Of a stretch of DNA of 64,000 nt, positions 34,736 to 46,805 are shown in pieces. Numbering within the stretch: the first letter of the stretch is position 1; every line of letters starts with the position of its first letter. A program made the position numbers and the translations under genes. Under the pieces are notes generated by a model that saw only the letters and a list, made by a program, of their open reading frames with translations, did not search any database and was not told the origin of the DNA. Source of the DNA: Proales similis (Eukaryota; Rotifera; Eurotatoria; Ploima; Proalidae); contig JAGVRJ010000005.1 in NCBI GenBank assembly GCA_019059635.1, forward strand, positions 496,001-560,000, read 5' to 3'.

Positions 34736-36257
34736 ATGTTCAGCAATGCCGAATCGTCTGTTCTAGCGCCCAAATTTAACGTGATGCCCGAAGTGGCTAT
34801 GCAGGTAACACATGGCGAGAGAGCCCTATTCTTCTCCCACCCAGCCGACCAATTCTTCACTCTTCTGTTTCCATCTCATAAATTATGTTCTATGCCTAAC
34901 ACGCACACACACACACACTCAGACATACATTTCGACGGGAACATTAGCCTTGAGATAGTTGGCGCTTTTCAAACTTCAAATCAATAATTTTTTTTTATTC
35001 TATTCTGAATAGGCTCAGCTTCAAATGCTGATGAAGGCACCAGGCGCGGCCAACCAAACGATACAATTTCCAATGCTGCAGGCATGCGACTCGAACGCTT
35101 TTAATATGAACGGCGCCGCATTCGCAGCCATCTTCCCGCCAATCTTACACAGCACGAACAATTTGCTTGCGGGTCAAACTGGCCAGGCAGTCAACCATGA
35201 GCTGCTTAATTTGCTGGTGAAAATGTCGGCTGTGAGCCACCAACCTCACGGGCTTCAAAAGTACCAGCGACTGATGAGCGAGAAAAGCTGTAATTGGCCC
35301 AATTGCGGAGCCGACGGAGCCGGTCCGTTTGAATCAGACGAAGCGTTTAGAATGCACTTGAGTCAGGTTCACAAGCTAGATGAAAAGTCATACGCCGACC
35401 TCACCAAACAGATTAGTCTTATCGGCACGCTCGAGCAACAGCTAAACAAGCAGAAAGAGCTGTTGAACGAAATGCTGGTGCATTTGAACCGTCAACTGAT
35501 GGCCAGCATGCACACAGGCCAAGTAGACAATAATCTACTGATGAACTTGACCAGCCTGTTTTCCAGTCAAAATTACAATCAGCATCAAGAGCCGAAGAAA
35601 AGCACGCTGGGCCAGGCTCAATTAGTCCGCAACGAGATTGAGAACGAGGCCGACCATGGCGGTCATCAGCGGAGTCACATTGAACGCAGTCAACCGTCTT
35701 TGTGCCAAGAGCTCGAAAGAAACCGACGCATGTATCAGACTTTAGACATTCGGCCGCCGTTTACTTATGCGTCGCTCATTCGCCAAGCGATATTCGAGTC
35801 GCCTGAGAAGCAGCTGACCTTGAACGAAATTTACAAATGGTTCGAGGCGAACTTTAACTTTTTCAGAAAAAACGCTCAAACGTGGAAGAACGCGGTGCGT
35901 CACAACCTGAGTCTTCACCGATGCTTCATGCGAGTCGAGAATGTGAAGGGAGCCGTGTGGACTGTAGACGATTCAGAGTATTCTCGTCGACGGCCCCTGA
36001 GAGTAAATTCGTTGGCCGGCTCATCGAATTCGTTGTCACCTTCTTCGAACACCAGTCCGTCGCCGAACAGTCGAATTGCGGTCGATACAAGCGCGGTCTG
36101 CACAGATCAAAGTCCCAGCGAGCAGAGATGCGACTCGCCTCGGTCCAACGGAGACGATGAGAGCTCGTTCGATTCTTTTAATTCCTCGTTCACAAATGAG
36201 AATAGAAAGCGCAAATCGTCGCCTCTAAACCAAATGGCTCTAAAGCGAACCAAATGA
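34736..36257 (+). CDS. FOXP: Forkhead box P transcription factor
   Basis: Two exons (34736-34804 and 35013-36257) encode 437 residues. The order is diagnostic for FoxP: a single C2H2 zinc finger (CNWPNCGAD ... HLSQVH, about residues 115-143), a leucine zipper for dimerisation (TLEQQLNKQKELLNEML, about 160-185), then the forkhead (about 270-350). The forkhead contains RPPFTYASLIRQAI, NEIYKWFEANF, FFRKNAQTWKNAVRHNLSLH and WTVDDSEYSRRR. It lacks the long poly-Gln region of vertebrate FOXP1/2 and has a Ser-rich C-terminus with a basic patch NRKRKSS, a likely nuclear signal. Exon 1 is short and followed by a 208-nt intron with a CA repeat. The protein acts in the nucleus as a DNA-binding regulator, in relatives often in neurons. 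Further upstream non-coding exons are possible. Confidence 0.92.
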
Positions 36258-36526
36258 AACTCGGTCAACATTTTAAAATAAGAATCCTCACGATTCCGTG
36301 TAACATTTATTTTTCTTTCATTTTATTATTTTATTCTAAAAGCCAAATTTTGTCTCACTTGCTTTCTTTTTTCTCCGTTTCTTCTTCTTCTTTTTCTTGT
36401 CCAAAAAGATTTAGCCAACGATTTAAAAATTTGATTGAAAACAATCCTTTATTTTTAGTCATTCTTGATTTTTGAGCATAAAACGGTTTCGGCCAGTGAA
36501 CCGCTCGCTTGTTTCGCCTTTGAGGC

Positions 36527-37126
36527 TCAAGAGAGCAGAAAGAGCGCTAGACATGAGACGAGGCTCACGCCTGAGAACCAGTAGACAGAGCGGTGAAATT
36601 TACATGCATAAAGAAAATAACCCAAGCCGGCGGTTTTAAACAACACGTAGAGCGGCCAGGCAAGCAGCCAACAGCTCCAGCAGAACACTATACGATAGAC
36701 ATGGACCATCAGCAAAGGACTGCGAGGTTTTAAAACCATGAGGTTGACTAGAGCCCGTAAGAACGTGGAGCCGTTCATCATTATAAAGCAAATCAACAAG
36801 CAAACGAGTTGACTCAACGACGGAATTAGGCCACCGTTCCATACCAGGTTCGAGCCGATTTTGAAGACCACAAACAAAAATGTGATGATCGAGAAAGACT
36901 TGATGGTCGAGGCGAACGTTCGTCGTTCAAATTCTGATTTCCGTTTGGCTGGCTCTGGATCTTGACGATTTGAGTTCTCTAACGAATCGCTTTGAAGATT
37001 AATTTTCAGCGTAGAGTGAAATTTAATGATGAGCAAGTCGCCTTCGCCTAGCCGAATCGCTTCTCTTTTGATGAGCTCGTCATTCCTTATTGTCGAACAG
37101 TCAAGCGCCAGCGAGTGTCTATCCAT
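36527..37126 (-). CDS. Four-TM membrane protein, unrecognised
   Basis: A single exon of 199 codons from ATG 37126. A polar N-terminal region of about 80 residues (LGEGDLLIIKFHS, then a basic KRKSEFERR) precedes four hydrophobic helices. The helices are near IKSFSIITFLFVVFKIG, LVCLLICFIMM, IVFCWSCWLLAWPLYVLF and SGVSLVSCLALFLLS. There is no signal peptide. I do not recognise the family; the topology would suit an ER or vesicle membrane protein. It is convergent with FoxP (270 nt between stops). A poly(A) signal for this strand lies at 36448-36453. Confidence 0.65.
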   Translation of the reverse strand: MDRHSLALDCSTIRNDELIKREAIRLGEGDLLIIKFHSTLKINLQSDSLENSNRQDPEPAKRKSEFERRTFASTIKSFSIITFLFVVFKIGSNLVWNGGLIPSLSQLVCLLICFIMMNGSTFLRALVNLMVLKPRSPLLMVHVYRIVFCWSCWLLAWPLYVLFKTAGLGYFLYACKFHRSVYWFSGVSLVSCLALFLLS

Positions 37127-38416
37127 CCTGTTCAAGGCCCTAGCCAGTCAGATGCGCAATCTGCTCTATCTTCTCTATTACTGAAGCGTCGAGTAATTGC
37201 CAAGGCCATTATTGACTCTTTGACAACCGTTAATATGCGTTTTTCGAGTTGTTAACGCGATTGTCGAAATTTTCGACGCATTCTGTTCGACAAGTTTACG
37301 CCCTCTTGCATGCGATTGTTTTAAAAATTTGCGCTGCGTTTCGTTTCTTGTCTGATGCGTCGGTCGAACGAAAAGTCAAAATTTATTTGCTCATTGTCGC
37401 CGTTCGACGTTGCTTAATCTCTTGGACTTTTGCTCGACCACCAAAATATGAGAGAGAGAGAGAGCTAAGGAGAGCATAGAAGAATGATGGGAGGCCTGCG
37501 CTTGTAAATAGCAAGATGACAAAATAAAAACTGTTGAAAAAACGCAGCAAAAGGTCCGGGCAAATGCAAGAGTCAATAGGCTTCTTGGCTGAGTAAATGT
37601 TTTCGTCGTAGTCGTTGTTATTGTCGCATTTTTGTTTGCCATAATCGACCAGGCCCAGAGGAAGAGATTAGGCATCGAACCATAGACTTGATAGAATGGC
37701 CTCATTTTGGGGGGCTTTGGCAAGACACATCTAATCTTGCTTAATAATTTTATGTGCGACTCGTGTTTTCCTCTTATTTGCTCCATTCAGCATCATTGTT
37801 TTGTTCGCCTCTAGGGTCCCTTTCTCTCTCTCTGTCTAACTCATCTTTTGCTCGTGCTCATGTTGTAACGTGAGTATTATCGTTGGAGTTGTGTTTTTAT
37901 GTTTCTCAGCTAGCCTCTAGCTCGCGGTTGACTACTAATAAAGTGCCCTTGCTTTAGAACAACTCATGCGAGCTCAATAATCGTGAGTATCGTGCAAACC
38001 GCATGGTACGAGAGTAGTAACATTGATGCAAGCTTGGTGACCTCTTTCTTGCTCTTTCTCTCGATCTTTAACTATCTCTCTATTTCCCTCTCTATTTCTG
38101 CGTGTGTGTGTGTGTGTGTGCAAACCTCCACTGCTTGTTGCATCGAGATTACGAAATAGCACACGAATTAAGATACACAAGTAAGTAGATTCTATCTCAT
38201 TAAGAGATTGCAAAAACGAGCCAAACTTCTCAAAGCCATTCCAAACTAAGCCCTATTAAATTGCCGACCTCTGCCGCTATGGCGAGCTTCCTATTTTTGA
38301 TTGCATTGCCGCGTTTGGCTCATTTTTAGCCGCTTGACTCTTTGATTTTCAAGTCCAAGACTTTTGAAAAGTAAAAAAAAATACCTTTTCAAACAGAGCA
38401 ACTACAGCAAGCGGCC
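37127..38416. other. Gap with simple repeats, 1.3 kb
   Basis: No gene is supported. It holds a GT dinucleotide run (38099-38122), CT-rich tracts and the probable first non-coding exon or promoter of the following gene. An acceptor (tttcaaacag|agc, near 38397) just before ATG 38417 suggests an upstream 5' UTR exon. Confidence 0.45.
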
Positions 38417-39313
38417 ATGATTGTGCAGAAGCTGCTCGATCGCAAGCACGCCTTCAAATTATCGCTTGGAAATGGGCCGTTTTTGAAGCCCAACTCTCGA
38501 TCAGCCGTCTACATGATCCAAACGCTTTTACTGTTTTCCTTGCTCAGGCGAGCTTATGGTTGCGACATCTGGAAAGCATCTGATTGTACAGGCGCGCCCA
38601 GCAAAGCAGAAGAGGAGTACATGAAAAGTGACCAGTACACCAAAGAAGAGCTGTACGCCTATTGCGATAAGGGCAAAGCCTATGTAGATTGTGTGAACGA
38701 GAAGCTCAAATGCTGCGATTTAAAACCCGAACTGAGAGGCAGTCTGGCGGCCTACAATAATCAGCTGAAGAAACAGGCATGGAAACTGGGACCATACTGC
38801 TCTGGCCTGGGCTCGAGCAACGTCATATTCTATCAATGCCGGACAACTAAAGGACCCACGACCACAACCACAACAAAGAGCACCAAGCCGACCATGCCGG
38901 CGTGTCAGCTGGAGAAGGCCGGCTCTGACTGCAGCCACTTTTTGGAGGGAAGAGTTCAGTACGAAGAGACGTGGAATGTGTATGAGAAAATGCAATGGTG
39001 TCGGGACACGATCGACTATGTGAACTGTGCAAGCCAGTACTTGCTCAACTGTAACATATCAAGCCTCAAAAGTGAAGCAGACCAGCTTCAGTCGTTTATT
39101 GACTTTGTAACCAAGTCGTCTAATATCCATTGTCCGGGTGGAATCAAAGGCTGCGACGAGAGCACCAACGATGTCCGATGTCGAATGGGCATCAGATATT
39201 TCATCGGAGACTACAACAACAACCTGGCACTCAACGGCCCCGTCCCCTCCTCTGTCCTTTTGTTCACTCTGGTTTTCTATTATTTAGCCGCTGCTTTCAT
39301 TCGTTCTACTTGA
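38417..39313 (+). CDS. Secreted or GPI-anchored protein with duplicated Cys-rich domain
   Basis: A single coding exon of 298 codons. A hydrophobic signal (MIQTLLLFSLLRRAYG) starts at Met 33 of the longest frame; translation may begin there (38513) or at 38417. Two copies of a Cys-rich helical domain follow, joined by a Thr-rich linker (TTTTTTKSTKPT). The repeats share the layout C-x7-DC ... YC/WC ... DCV/NCA ... C ... HC/YC (CDIWKASDC with CQLEKAGSDC; AYCDKGKAYVDCV with QWCRDTIDYVNCA). The C-terminus is a hydrophobic stretch ending FIRST, which looks like a GPI attachment signal. I do not recognise the family; the pattern recalls lineage-specific secreted Cys-rich families of invertebrates. 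A poly(A) signal lies at 39359-39364. Confidence 0.7.
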   Translation: MIVQKLLDRKHAFKLSLGNGPFLKPNSRSAVYMIQTLLLFSLLRRAYGCDIWKASDCTGAPSKAEEEYMKSDQYTKEELYAYCDKGKAYVDCVNEKLKCCDLKPELRGSLAAYNNQLKKQAWKLGPYCSGLGSSNVIFYQCRTTKGPTTTTTTKSTKPTMPACQLEKAGSDCSHFLEGRVQYEETWNVYEKMQWCRDTIDYVNCASQYLLNCNISSLKSEADQLQSFIDFVTKSSNIHCPGGIKGCDESTNDVRCRMGIRYFIGDYNNNLALNGPVPSSVLLFTLVFYYLAAAFIRST

Positions 39314-39689
39314 TAAAGATATTGGCCCAATTGAGTCAGTCGCTTAAGTCATGTTTGCAATAAATCATCACAGCTCTAGCAAATCAGACACGCCCATTTT
39401 AATCTGCTGCGTGAGAAAGCGTGTGGTGTGCCTCAGTTCGAGCACCTTAGTAAACGCTTAAAAACGCTCAAATGCATGCCAAGGCATTAGCAAACTTGTT
39501 TAATTAAAAACAGCCACTGTGGACGGGCTGAGTTGGCTTGACGCACTAAATATAAACCATCAATTCCTATAAATAAAATGTGCGAACCTCTGCCAGCTTC
39601 TATTTGAGTGAGTGTTCTGAGTGAACAAACAAGAGTTTAAAATTATAATTGAGAAGAAGCATTCGATTGCAAACAGACAAGCGACAGAA
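39314..39689. promoter_or_regulatory. HAL promoter region with TATA box
   Basis: TATAAATA at 39568-39575, with a second TATAAA at 39551-39556, lies about 115-120 nt upstream of the HAL start codon. The rest holds the 3' flank of the previous gene and the HAL 5' UTR. Nothing else is recognisable. Confidence 0.5.
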
Positions 39690-41968
39690 ATGAGAGTTTA
39701 CGTGAAATTCTACAACAAAAAAATTCTGATGAGTCTGAGCGACGAAGAGGAGAGAACTAAAACGGTCTTTTCTCTGTGTCTGGAGGCGCTCAAGCGAATG
39801 GACGAAGAGCTGATGCTCAACAAAAACGTAAAGCAAATAAACTTGTTCAAAGAGCCCGAAGTGCTGCTCTATGCCCACGATCGAATTCACGAGGTGCTCG
39901 ACAACGAGGACACTGTGACCATAATTCTGAGTGAGTAGCAATTCAATTGCGAGTAGTACTCTACCGACCCGATTGACTCCATTGACTTAACTCTTTGACA
40001 GACGAGAACATCAAATATCATTCGCCCGCATATCTGCATCACTTCAGCATTGACGAAGAACAGCCGACAGCCGAAGATGAGAGGTCGTCCCTTTTCTTGA
40101 ATGGAAACGACTTGACTACTGAAGAGCTTGTTCAGCTGGGCACTGGAAAGCTGCGAATAATGGTTTGCTGCTTTTTAACTATTTAATTTGATGCTCAAGC
40201 TCATCATCGATTGCTGCTCTTCGTAGCTAACCGAAGAAACCAAGCAACTAATCAAGGAAGCGAGGAAAGTGGTCGACGACATTGTGGACGGCAAAGAATG
40301 CGTTTATGGAATCAACACCGGATTCGGAAAATTTGCCACCACCGCCATTCCTGACCATCAGTTAGAGTAGACGCTCTTTAATCGAGTTTTAATTGCCTCG
40401 GCTTTTTTCATTCATTCATTCGACAAAGACAACTTCAAGTAAATCTGATTCGTTCGCACGCGTCCGGTATCGGCGAGTATTTGTCGACAAAATACGTGAG
40501 AATGATCATGGCGTTGAGAATAAACGTGTTGGCCAAGGGCTTTTCAGGCATCAGCTTGGAAACCTTAGAGAGCGTGGTGGCTGCCTTCAACAAGTAAACG
40601 GCTTATTCTACTCAACGAGGCAGCAGTTGATTTGTTTGTTCGTTTGAAACAGATCGTGTCTGCCATTGGTGCCCGAGCAAGGAACCGTAGGCGCGAGCGG
40701 TGATCTCGCACCTCTGAGCCACATCATTCTGGGCCTATTAGGCGAAGGGAAAATGTGGTCGCCTTTGACTGGCTTGGATGATGCTCATATTGTACTGGAG
40801 AAGAACGGCCTGAAGCCACTTGCGCTCAAGGCCAAGGAAGGCTTGGCGTTGATAAACGGCACCCAGTTGATCACTGCTCTGGGCGCCGAGGCAGTCGAGC
40901 GAGCCAAGTACTTGGCCCTACAAGCTGACATAATCAGCGCGCTCACAGTCGAAGTTCTCAAAGGAAACATAGCTCAGTTCGATCCTGATATTCATCGAGC
41001 TCGGCCCCACAGCGGACAAGGCGAGGTCTGTCTTTCTAGAGCCGTAGAGTGGACTCAGTGTCGATGATATTTCAAATCCAAGGTGGCTGAGAGAATCAGA
41101 TCGCTGCTCCATTCTCAAGTATTCCCATCAAAATGCTTTGTTGCCAACCAGGCGGACCGGAAAGTTCAAGACCCGTATACTCTGAGATGTATCCCACAGG
41201 TGCACGGGCCTGTTATAGACACAATTAATTTTGCCAGTCGAATCATAACCACCGAAATGAACAGCGCCACAGACAACCCTATGGTGCTTAAAGACCGCCA
41301 TCAGCTCATTTCAGGCGGCAACTTCCACGGCGAGTACCCGGCCAAAGCGCTCGACTTTCTTGCGATCGCCGTTCACGAGCTGGCGAACATGAGCGAGCGC
41401 CGGATCGAACGCTTGGTAAACTGTGCCTACAGCGAAGGCCTGCCATCGTTTCTAGTCGCCGAGGGAGGCATCAATTCAGGCTTTATGATCGCGCACTGCA
41501 CCGCAGCGGCTTTAACTTCTGAGAACAAAGTTCTTTGCCATCCGAGTTCATCGGACACCATTTCGACCAGTGGCGGAACAGAGGACCACGTGAGCTTTTC
41601 CTCCAAATCAAGCTCCATGCATTGTTTCATAAACTCAAAAGGTTTCCATGGGAGGCTGGTCGGCGAGAAAAGCGCTCAAGGTCATAAACAATGTGGAAAA
41701 CATATTGGCAATCGAGTTGCTTGCCGGCTGCCAGGCACTTGAGTTCTTTCATGCGAACGGGGTTACCAGCACTGAGCCTTTGGAGGCCATCCATGCCACC
41801 GTCAGAAAGTACATCAAGCCGTGGCTTAAAGATCGCTACATGTCGCCTGACATCGAACGCGCAGCTACTCTGATTCAGCAGCACAAAATATGGAATGTGG
41901 CCAAAGCGTATATAGAAAAATTCTTCCAAGAGAATGGCTGCCGACGAAGCCTGGCCTCTTTTTTTTGA
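39690..41968 (+). CDS. HAL: Histidine ammonia-lyase
   Basis: Seven exons (39690-39930, 40002-40162, 40227-40360, 40429-40593, 40653-41025, 41083-41589, 41642-41968) total 1908 nt and encode 635 residues, close to vertebrate HAL. An N-terminal ubiquitin-like region precedes the lyase. Key parts are [11 protein letters not shown] with the catalytic Tyr, [12 protein letters not shown], and [14 protein letters not shown], where Ala248-Ser249-Gly250 form the MIO cofactor. [36 protein letters not shown] and TEDHVSMGGW follow. The enzyme removes ammonia from histidine to give urocanate, the first step of histidine breakdown in the cytosol. All catalytic motifs are intact. A poly(A) signal lies at 42094-42099, and the next gene starts 175 nt downstream on the same strand. 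Confidence 0.95.
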
Positions 41969-42143
41969 TTAAAAGTTAAATTTGGGCTCAAGTAGAGAGA
42001 AATGAAAATGAAAAAAAAATTGAAAAAAAAACAATCTCAAGACAAATGCAATGTCGTCTGAGCGTGCAGGGTTTAGGTTAGGTTTGAAACTAAAATAAAA
42101 GTGGCAAGTCGAGGCGGGATTTGTTTTGTGATGCTGATGAAAA

Positions 42144-45100
42144 ATGAGCGCGCAGAACGAGGAGGAAATGAGCTCGGTTGCTCCTTCAACCAGCAAGGGA
42201 GACCTTGACGAGCTGACATTGTCCTATTTACGCGGTGAATTGTCTTTCGCTGCTTATGAGAGTGCGCTTGAAAACCAGCAGTCAGACAACAGCGTAAATG
42301 TGGTCGAGCTGGAAACGTTTGTCGAAGAAGAGGAGATGAACGAAGAAGACGAAGCAGTGATTGCGGGCGCGCAGCGCCGATCAAAAAGCTCGAATCGAGG
42401 CAAAAAGAAAAGGGATCGATTTCTCAACATGCGCACCCTCATGTCTGAAGATGAAGAGGACGACAACGGAAATAGTAGGCGACGCATAAGCGCAACTACT
42501 GACGAGGAAAATGACAACGAGGATGGAGACGAAGAGGAGGACGACGATGAAGAGCCGGATGAAGAAGAGAGCAAATGGGACGAGTTTGACATTGAAAAGC
42601 TCGACTTTGACAAATTCATTCGAGATCATGAAAAGAGCGACAAGTCTAAAGGACACACTGATTCAGAGTCGGCATCGTCTCGGCGCCGCTCGAGCCCAAT
42701 TAAACGCAAAAGAGATAATTTGATCTCGAGCGAAGCGATCGACGTAAAAGCTAAACGACGAAGAAATCGAGTTCTGCCGATTGAGATCCAAGGCCTCATG
42801 GGCGAGGCGAATCTGGCCTACGCTCGTGGCGAGACAAACCGGGCCATTGACGTCTGCATGGAAGTTATCAAGTACGCGCCGAATGCGAGCGAGCCGTTTC
42901 AGCTGTTGTCACTGCTGTACGCCGAAATGGGGCAAAACGAAAAAGCACTGCGAGTCGGTCTAATCGCCGCCCAGCTCAACAAAGATGTAGACGAATGGAT
43001 TCAGCTCATTCAGCAGGCGATGATGGAGGGCGACGTAGAGCTGGTGCTCTTTTGCTACAACAACGCCATTCAATGCGACCCGAAGAACATTCAGCTGCAC
43101 GTTGAACGAATCAAGCTGCTCGAGGAGAAACAAGAATCTAAGCGGCTCGTCTACGCCAAACTAATGCTGCTCAAGTACGCCGATCCGAGCGCTCATGCAG
43201 AAATGTACAATCTTTACTTTGCGCAGCTAATGCGTGATCTCACCGGCGAAAAAGACCGATACAAAAAGATCTATTTGCTCAAGAACGATTTGAAGAAGCT
43301 TGGCGACAAGTTTCCCATCGAGAGTAAGTTGAGTGCAAGCAGACGCCTGACATTTCTCACTTTTGCTGCGCACAGGAATGAAGACGCTGATAAAACTCAT
43401 GATGGATCAGAAATCGTTTGTAGACTGTTTGAACGTAAGCCGAGTTTTTCTCTTCTTATTTTTTTCGTTTTTGTCGAATCAAAGAAACAACAGCTTTTCT
43501 TCTCAAGCTACTGTGCACTGAGTACAAAATCGAAATATTCAATCGAGACGAGCCAAGAGCCGAAGTAACAGCAACGGACCTAATTGACAACTACAGCTTT
43601 TCGGTTCCAAGCGAAACGCCAGCTTGCATTCGAGCGCTGTTCGCCTGCAGTCTGATCAGCCTGGACTTTGAGCTCGCAGAAGTTAGACAATCAACCGTTG
43701 CTGTGGCTGACTTGTTCTAAATACTAAACCGAACAAAAAGGACTTTGTTGAGAAGCAGTGCGCTTTCACTGACATAAGCGAGCACGCCGAAGGCATTCTA
43801 CTGGTGGCCAATGCCTACTTTAACAAAGCGGCTTATTTGTCGGCCAAGAAATACTACCAAAGGCTGCTGGGAAGCGTGAAAGAGTTTCTCGTTCGACTGG
43901 ACGTTTGGCTCAAGTATGGCGTCTGCTGCGAAAACCTTGGCGAACGTGACGATGCCATGAACGCGTTTCGCAACGCGGTCAATCTTGACTTCTCGAGCAC
44001 TCATGCGGCTTTGGCGCTCGTCAAAATGCTCAAAGAAGATCGACAGGGTTTCGAAGAAGCTCTCTCCGTCATTAAAAATGGTAAAACTAAATAGAATGAA
44101 CGAAGCAAGCTGATTTTGAAACCGATTGGCGTGCAGCGTTGGTCGCTCGCAAAAGCCGATGCTTGAACACCGACTCTATTCGACTGATGACAATCGAATG
44201 CGACATTCTGCATCAGCTGCAGCGTGACGAGCAGTTTGTGCAGAGCGCCAGAAAGCTGCTCTTTGATAAATTTGCGTTCGTTCTGGACAACAAAAATGTT
44301 CACAGTAAACACGAGCGCTTTGCAGTTCATCTTTGGGAAATATTCACACTTGTGTACAGGTTTGCTCCGAGCCGATTCAAAAGCACAGCGGGCCCTTTTG
44401 TTTCAGCAAATGCTCGAGGAGAACGACTACAAGATTGAAATTCACTTTAACAAGCTGAAGCCAGAGCTGCAGAATCAAATGTTTGATGTTTACAAGAAGC
44501 TTTGCAATCTACTGGCGCGTTCAAGACGAGTCGATGAGCTGCTCATGTACTCGAGTGCGGCTCAAGTGCTGCCCATGGTGTTTGAGAGAGTGGACTGGAG
44601 CAAGACAATCAGCTTCACTTGTGTGATTGCTTGCATCCTAAAACAGGACGGACGCAATGCATTCAATTTATTGAAGGAGTTCATTCTGCCCTACAAAAAC
44701 TCGAACAAACTATGGAGCTACGTGGGCATCACGATCGCGCTGAGTCCGTCGCTCAGTCAGCAGAAATTTTTCATTCGTCTGGGCGGAAAGTACATGGACC
44801 ACCTGCAGCTGTGTCTGATCAACGCTCATTTCGCCATCATGTCTGGCACTTATCGCTACGCCTTGGTCGAGTACATAAACTGCTTCAAACAGAACCCGTG
44901 CGATCCGTTCATAAATCTCATCATCGCAATCACTTATTGTCACATTAGCTGCCAGAAATACAACACCAATCGTCACTTGATAGTCTCTCAGGTTTTCAAC
45001 TTTGCCCTAAATTACCATCGCCTGCCTCCTCTCTCTCTTCTATTCTGCTCTCTTCTCAGTGTTTTATGCTCATTGTGTTTAGAGTTTGGTGTTCTTGCGT

Positions 45101-45528
45101 CGCTACATGGAGTTTCGCGGCATTTGTCAAGAGACCTACTACAATGTGGCTCGAGTAACACATCAACTGAGTAGGTTCATTCGAGCGGCCGACTCAATCA
45201 ATAAACATTGTTTATTTGTTGTTTGTAAGGTCTATTCGACATAGCGGCTCATTATTACCGCAAGTGTCTTGAGATGGGCTCCACTTTTTCTCGCAAAAAA
45301 GTAAGCGAACCTGCGCGTCGCACTCGAGCGATCGATGCACGGTTTATTTTCGTTTCTTTTTCTTCTCTCGTGTTTTCGTGCTGCTCACCAGGTTTCGTTT
45401 GTTTCTCCTTTTTCCAGGAGGTCTACGATCTATCTCGCTTGGCTGCCTACAACCTAATCGGCATATACAAGCATTCGGGCTCCGAGCAGTTGGCCAGAAT
45501 CACTATGCAGCAGTATCTGACAATTTAG
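42144..45528 (+). CDS. GTF3C3: General transcription factor IIIC subunit 3 (TPR protein)
   Basis: About nine exons (42144-43323, 43376-43434, 43508-43681, 43741-44080, 44137 onward, to 45528). An acidic, Lys/Arg-rich N-terminus of about 200 residues leads to RRNRVLPIEIQGLMGEANLAYARGE and an array of TPR repeats (AIDVCMEVIKYAPNASEPF, YYQRLLGSVKEF, AFRNAVNLD). The C-terminus matches GTF3C3/TFC4: RGICQETYYNVARVTHQLGL-type, AHYYRKCLEM, AAYNLIGIYKHSGSEQLAR. The subunit bridges TFIIIC and TFIIIB on tRNA genes in the nucleus. One junction is tentative (44305-44383, gtaaac ... tcaaaag); other donors there would break the frame. A poly(A) signal lies at 45631-45636. Confidence 0.88.
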
Positions 45529-46757
45529 AGCTAAACAATCCGACAAAATCCAACTGCCTCGTCATTTCCTTCATTTCTCTGCCTCTCTGCTTCTCTCTCT
45601 CTCTCTCTCTTTCTCTCTTTCTCTAGAGCAAATAAACTTGGTGCCGTGCAATTGGCTCGTCACGAACTATTGAATATGGACACGGCGCAAGAGTCAAGCA
45701 AACTTGATTAATAGAAAACGATCGATCAATACGGTTGTAATTTTAATAGTTCTAATTGCTCTTATCACTTCCACCGTCAGCACTCAAACATCCAATTCAC
45801 CTGTAATTGGACAAAATTATGTGTCAGCCACGCTTCATGGTTCGTCTTTTATTTCAGTTTCAAGTTGCAAACAATGCCATGTTCTATTGTATTTCTCCAT
45901 CGTCCTCTGTTTGTGAGCAATGCATGTTTGTGAGTCTAGTTTGGAGTGTAGCGTGCAAGTGGCATTTGCATTCAATTGCGGAACCGATTTTCATATTCAT
46001 GTCGCAGCTTTTTATTTAGCTTTAATTATAATGCCACAATTTCGTCCAATTCGTCGACTGAGGCCCCATTGCAATTGTCAAGAGCGCATGAGGCACCAAA
46101 TGCAATCATTTCGACTGTTTTCATTTTTAGTTTTACATATCATGGGCCAATAGCCCAACTCAGCCGGGCATACAGAGAGGCATCAAGAATTGAAATGAGC
46201 CGCCAGCTTTACTTGTCCAGCGTGAATATTTTCCACTCTTCTATTTATGAGCAATCAAGTAAAAGCCGAAGCAAGCATGCGTTATCGGCTCGATAAGCTA
46301 AATTGAGTATCTCGTTGCCGGCAAATAGCTCAAGCTAGAATGAGAGTCACGCCACGTTCAGCTTTCCTTTTCTACGCTTGCATTGGACACCTGCGGTCAA
46401 ATAATTTATTTGATTAAAAAATCAACTAATTAAAAGCCATTTGAAGTGGTGGACGCCAATAATCAGGCCAAGAGGCGCACGAGGACTCAATGAGCCAATT
46501 GTCGGAATAAGTAAATCTAATTAAATAGGTTCAACTAGCCTTTAAATGCGCATTCTTCATCATCATGAAACGTTTTGCTAAGAGGCGCCGCCGTCTTAGC
46601 CGCCCAAGTAGCTGAAGAGAGGCTTATTGAACAATTGCATTAAGTCAAGACAAACGTTTGCCATTCTTACGAAACTTGGACCGCCCTGGGATTCTGGCCT
46701 CTCTTTAATGCCAACATCAAACTTGCTTATTTGTAAAGCATTGCATACGCACACGCG

Positions 46758-46805
<48 letters not shown>

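Noticed and set aside
41119-41151. A possible 33-nt GT-AG intron in HAL (gtattc ... ccaaccag).
   Set aside because: The stretch is in frame, has no stop, and the encoded residues fill exactly the length seen in vertebrate HAL with an aligned Pro-Ser, so it is coding.
46307-46322. GTTGCCGGCAA, resembling an X-box.
   Set aside because: The right half-site is incomplete (GGCAAA) and it lies far from any gene start.
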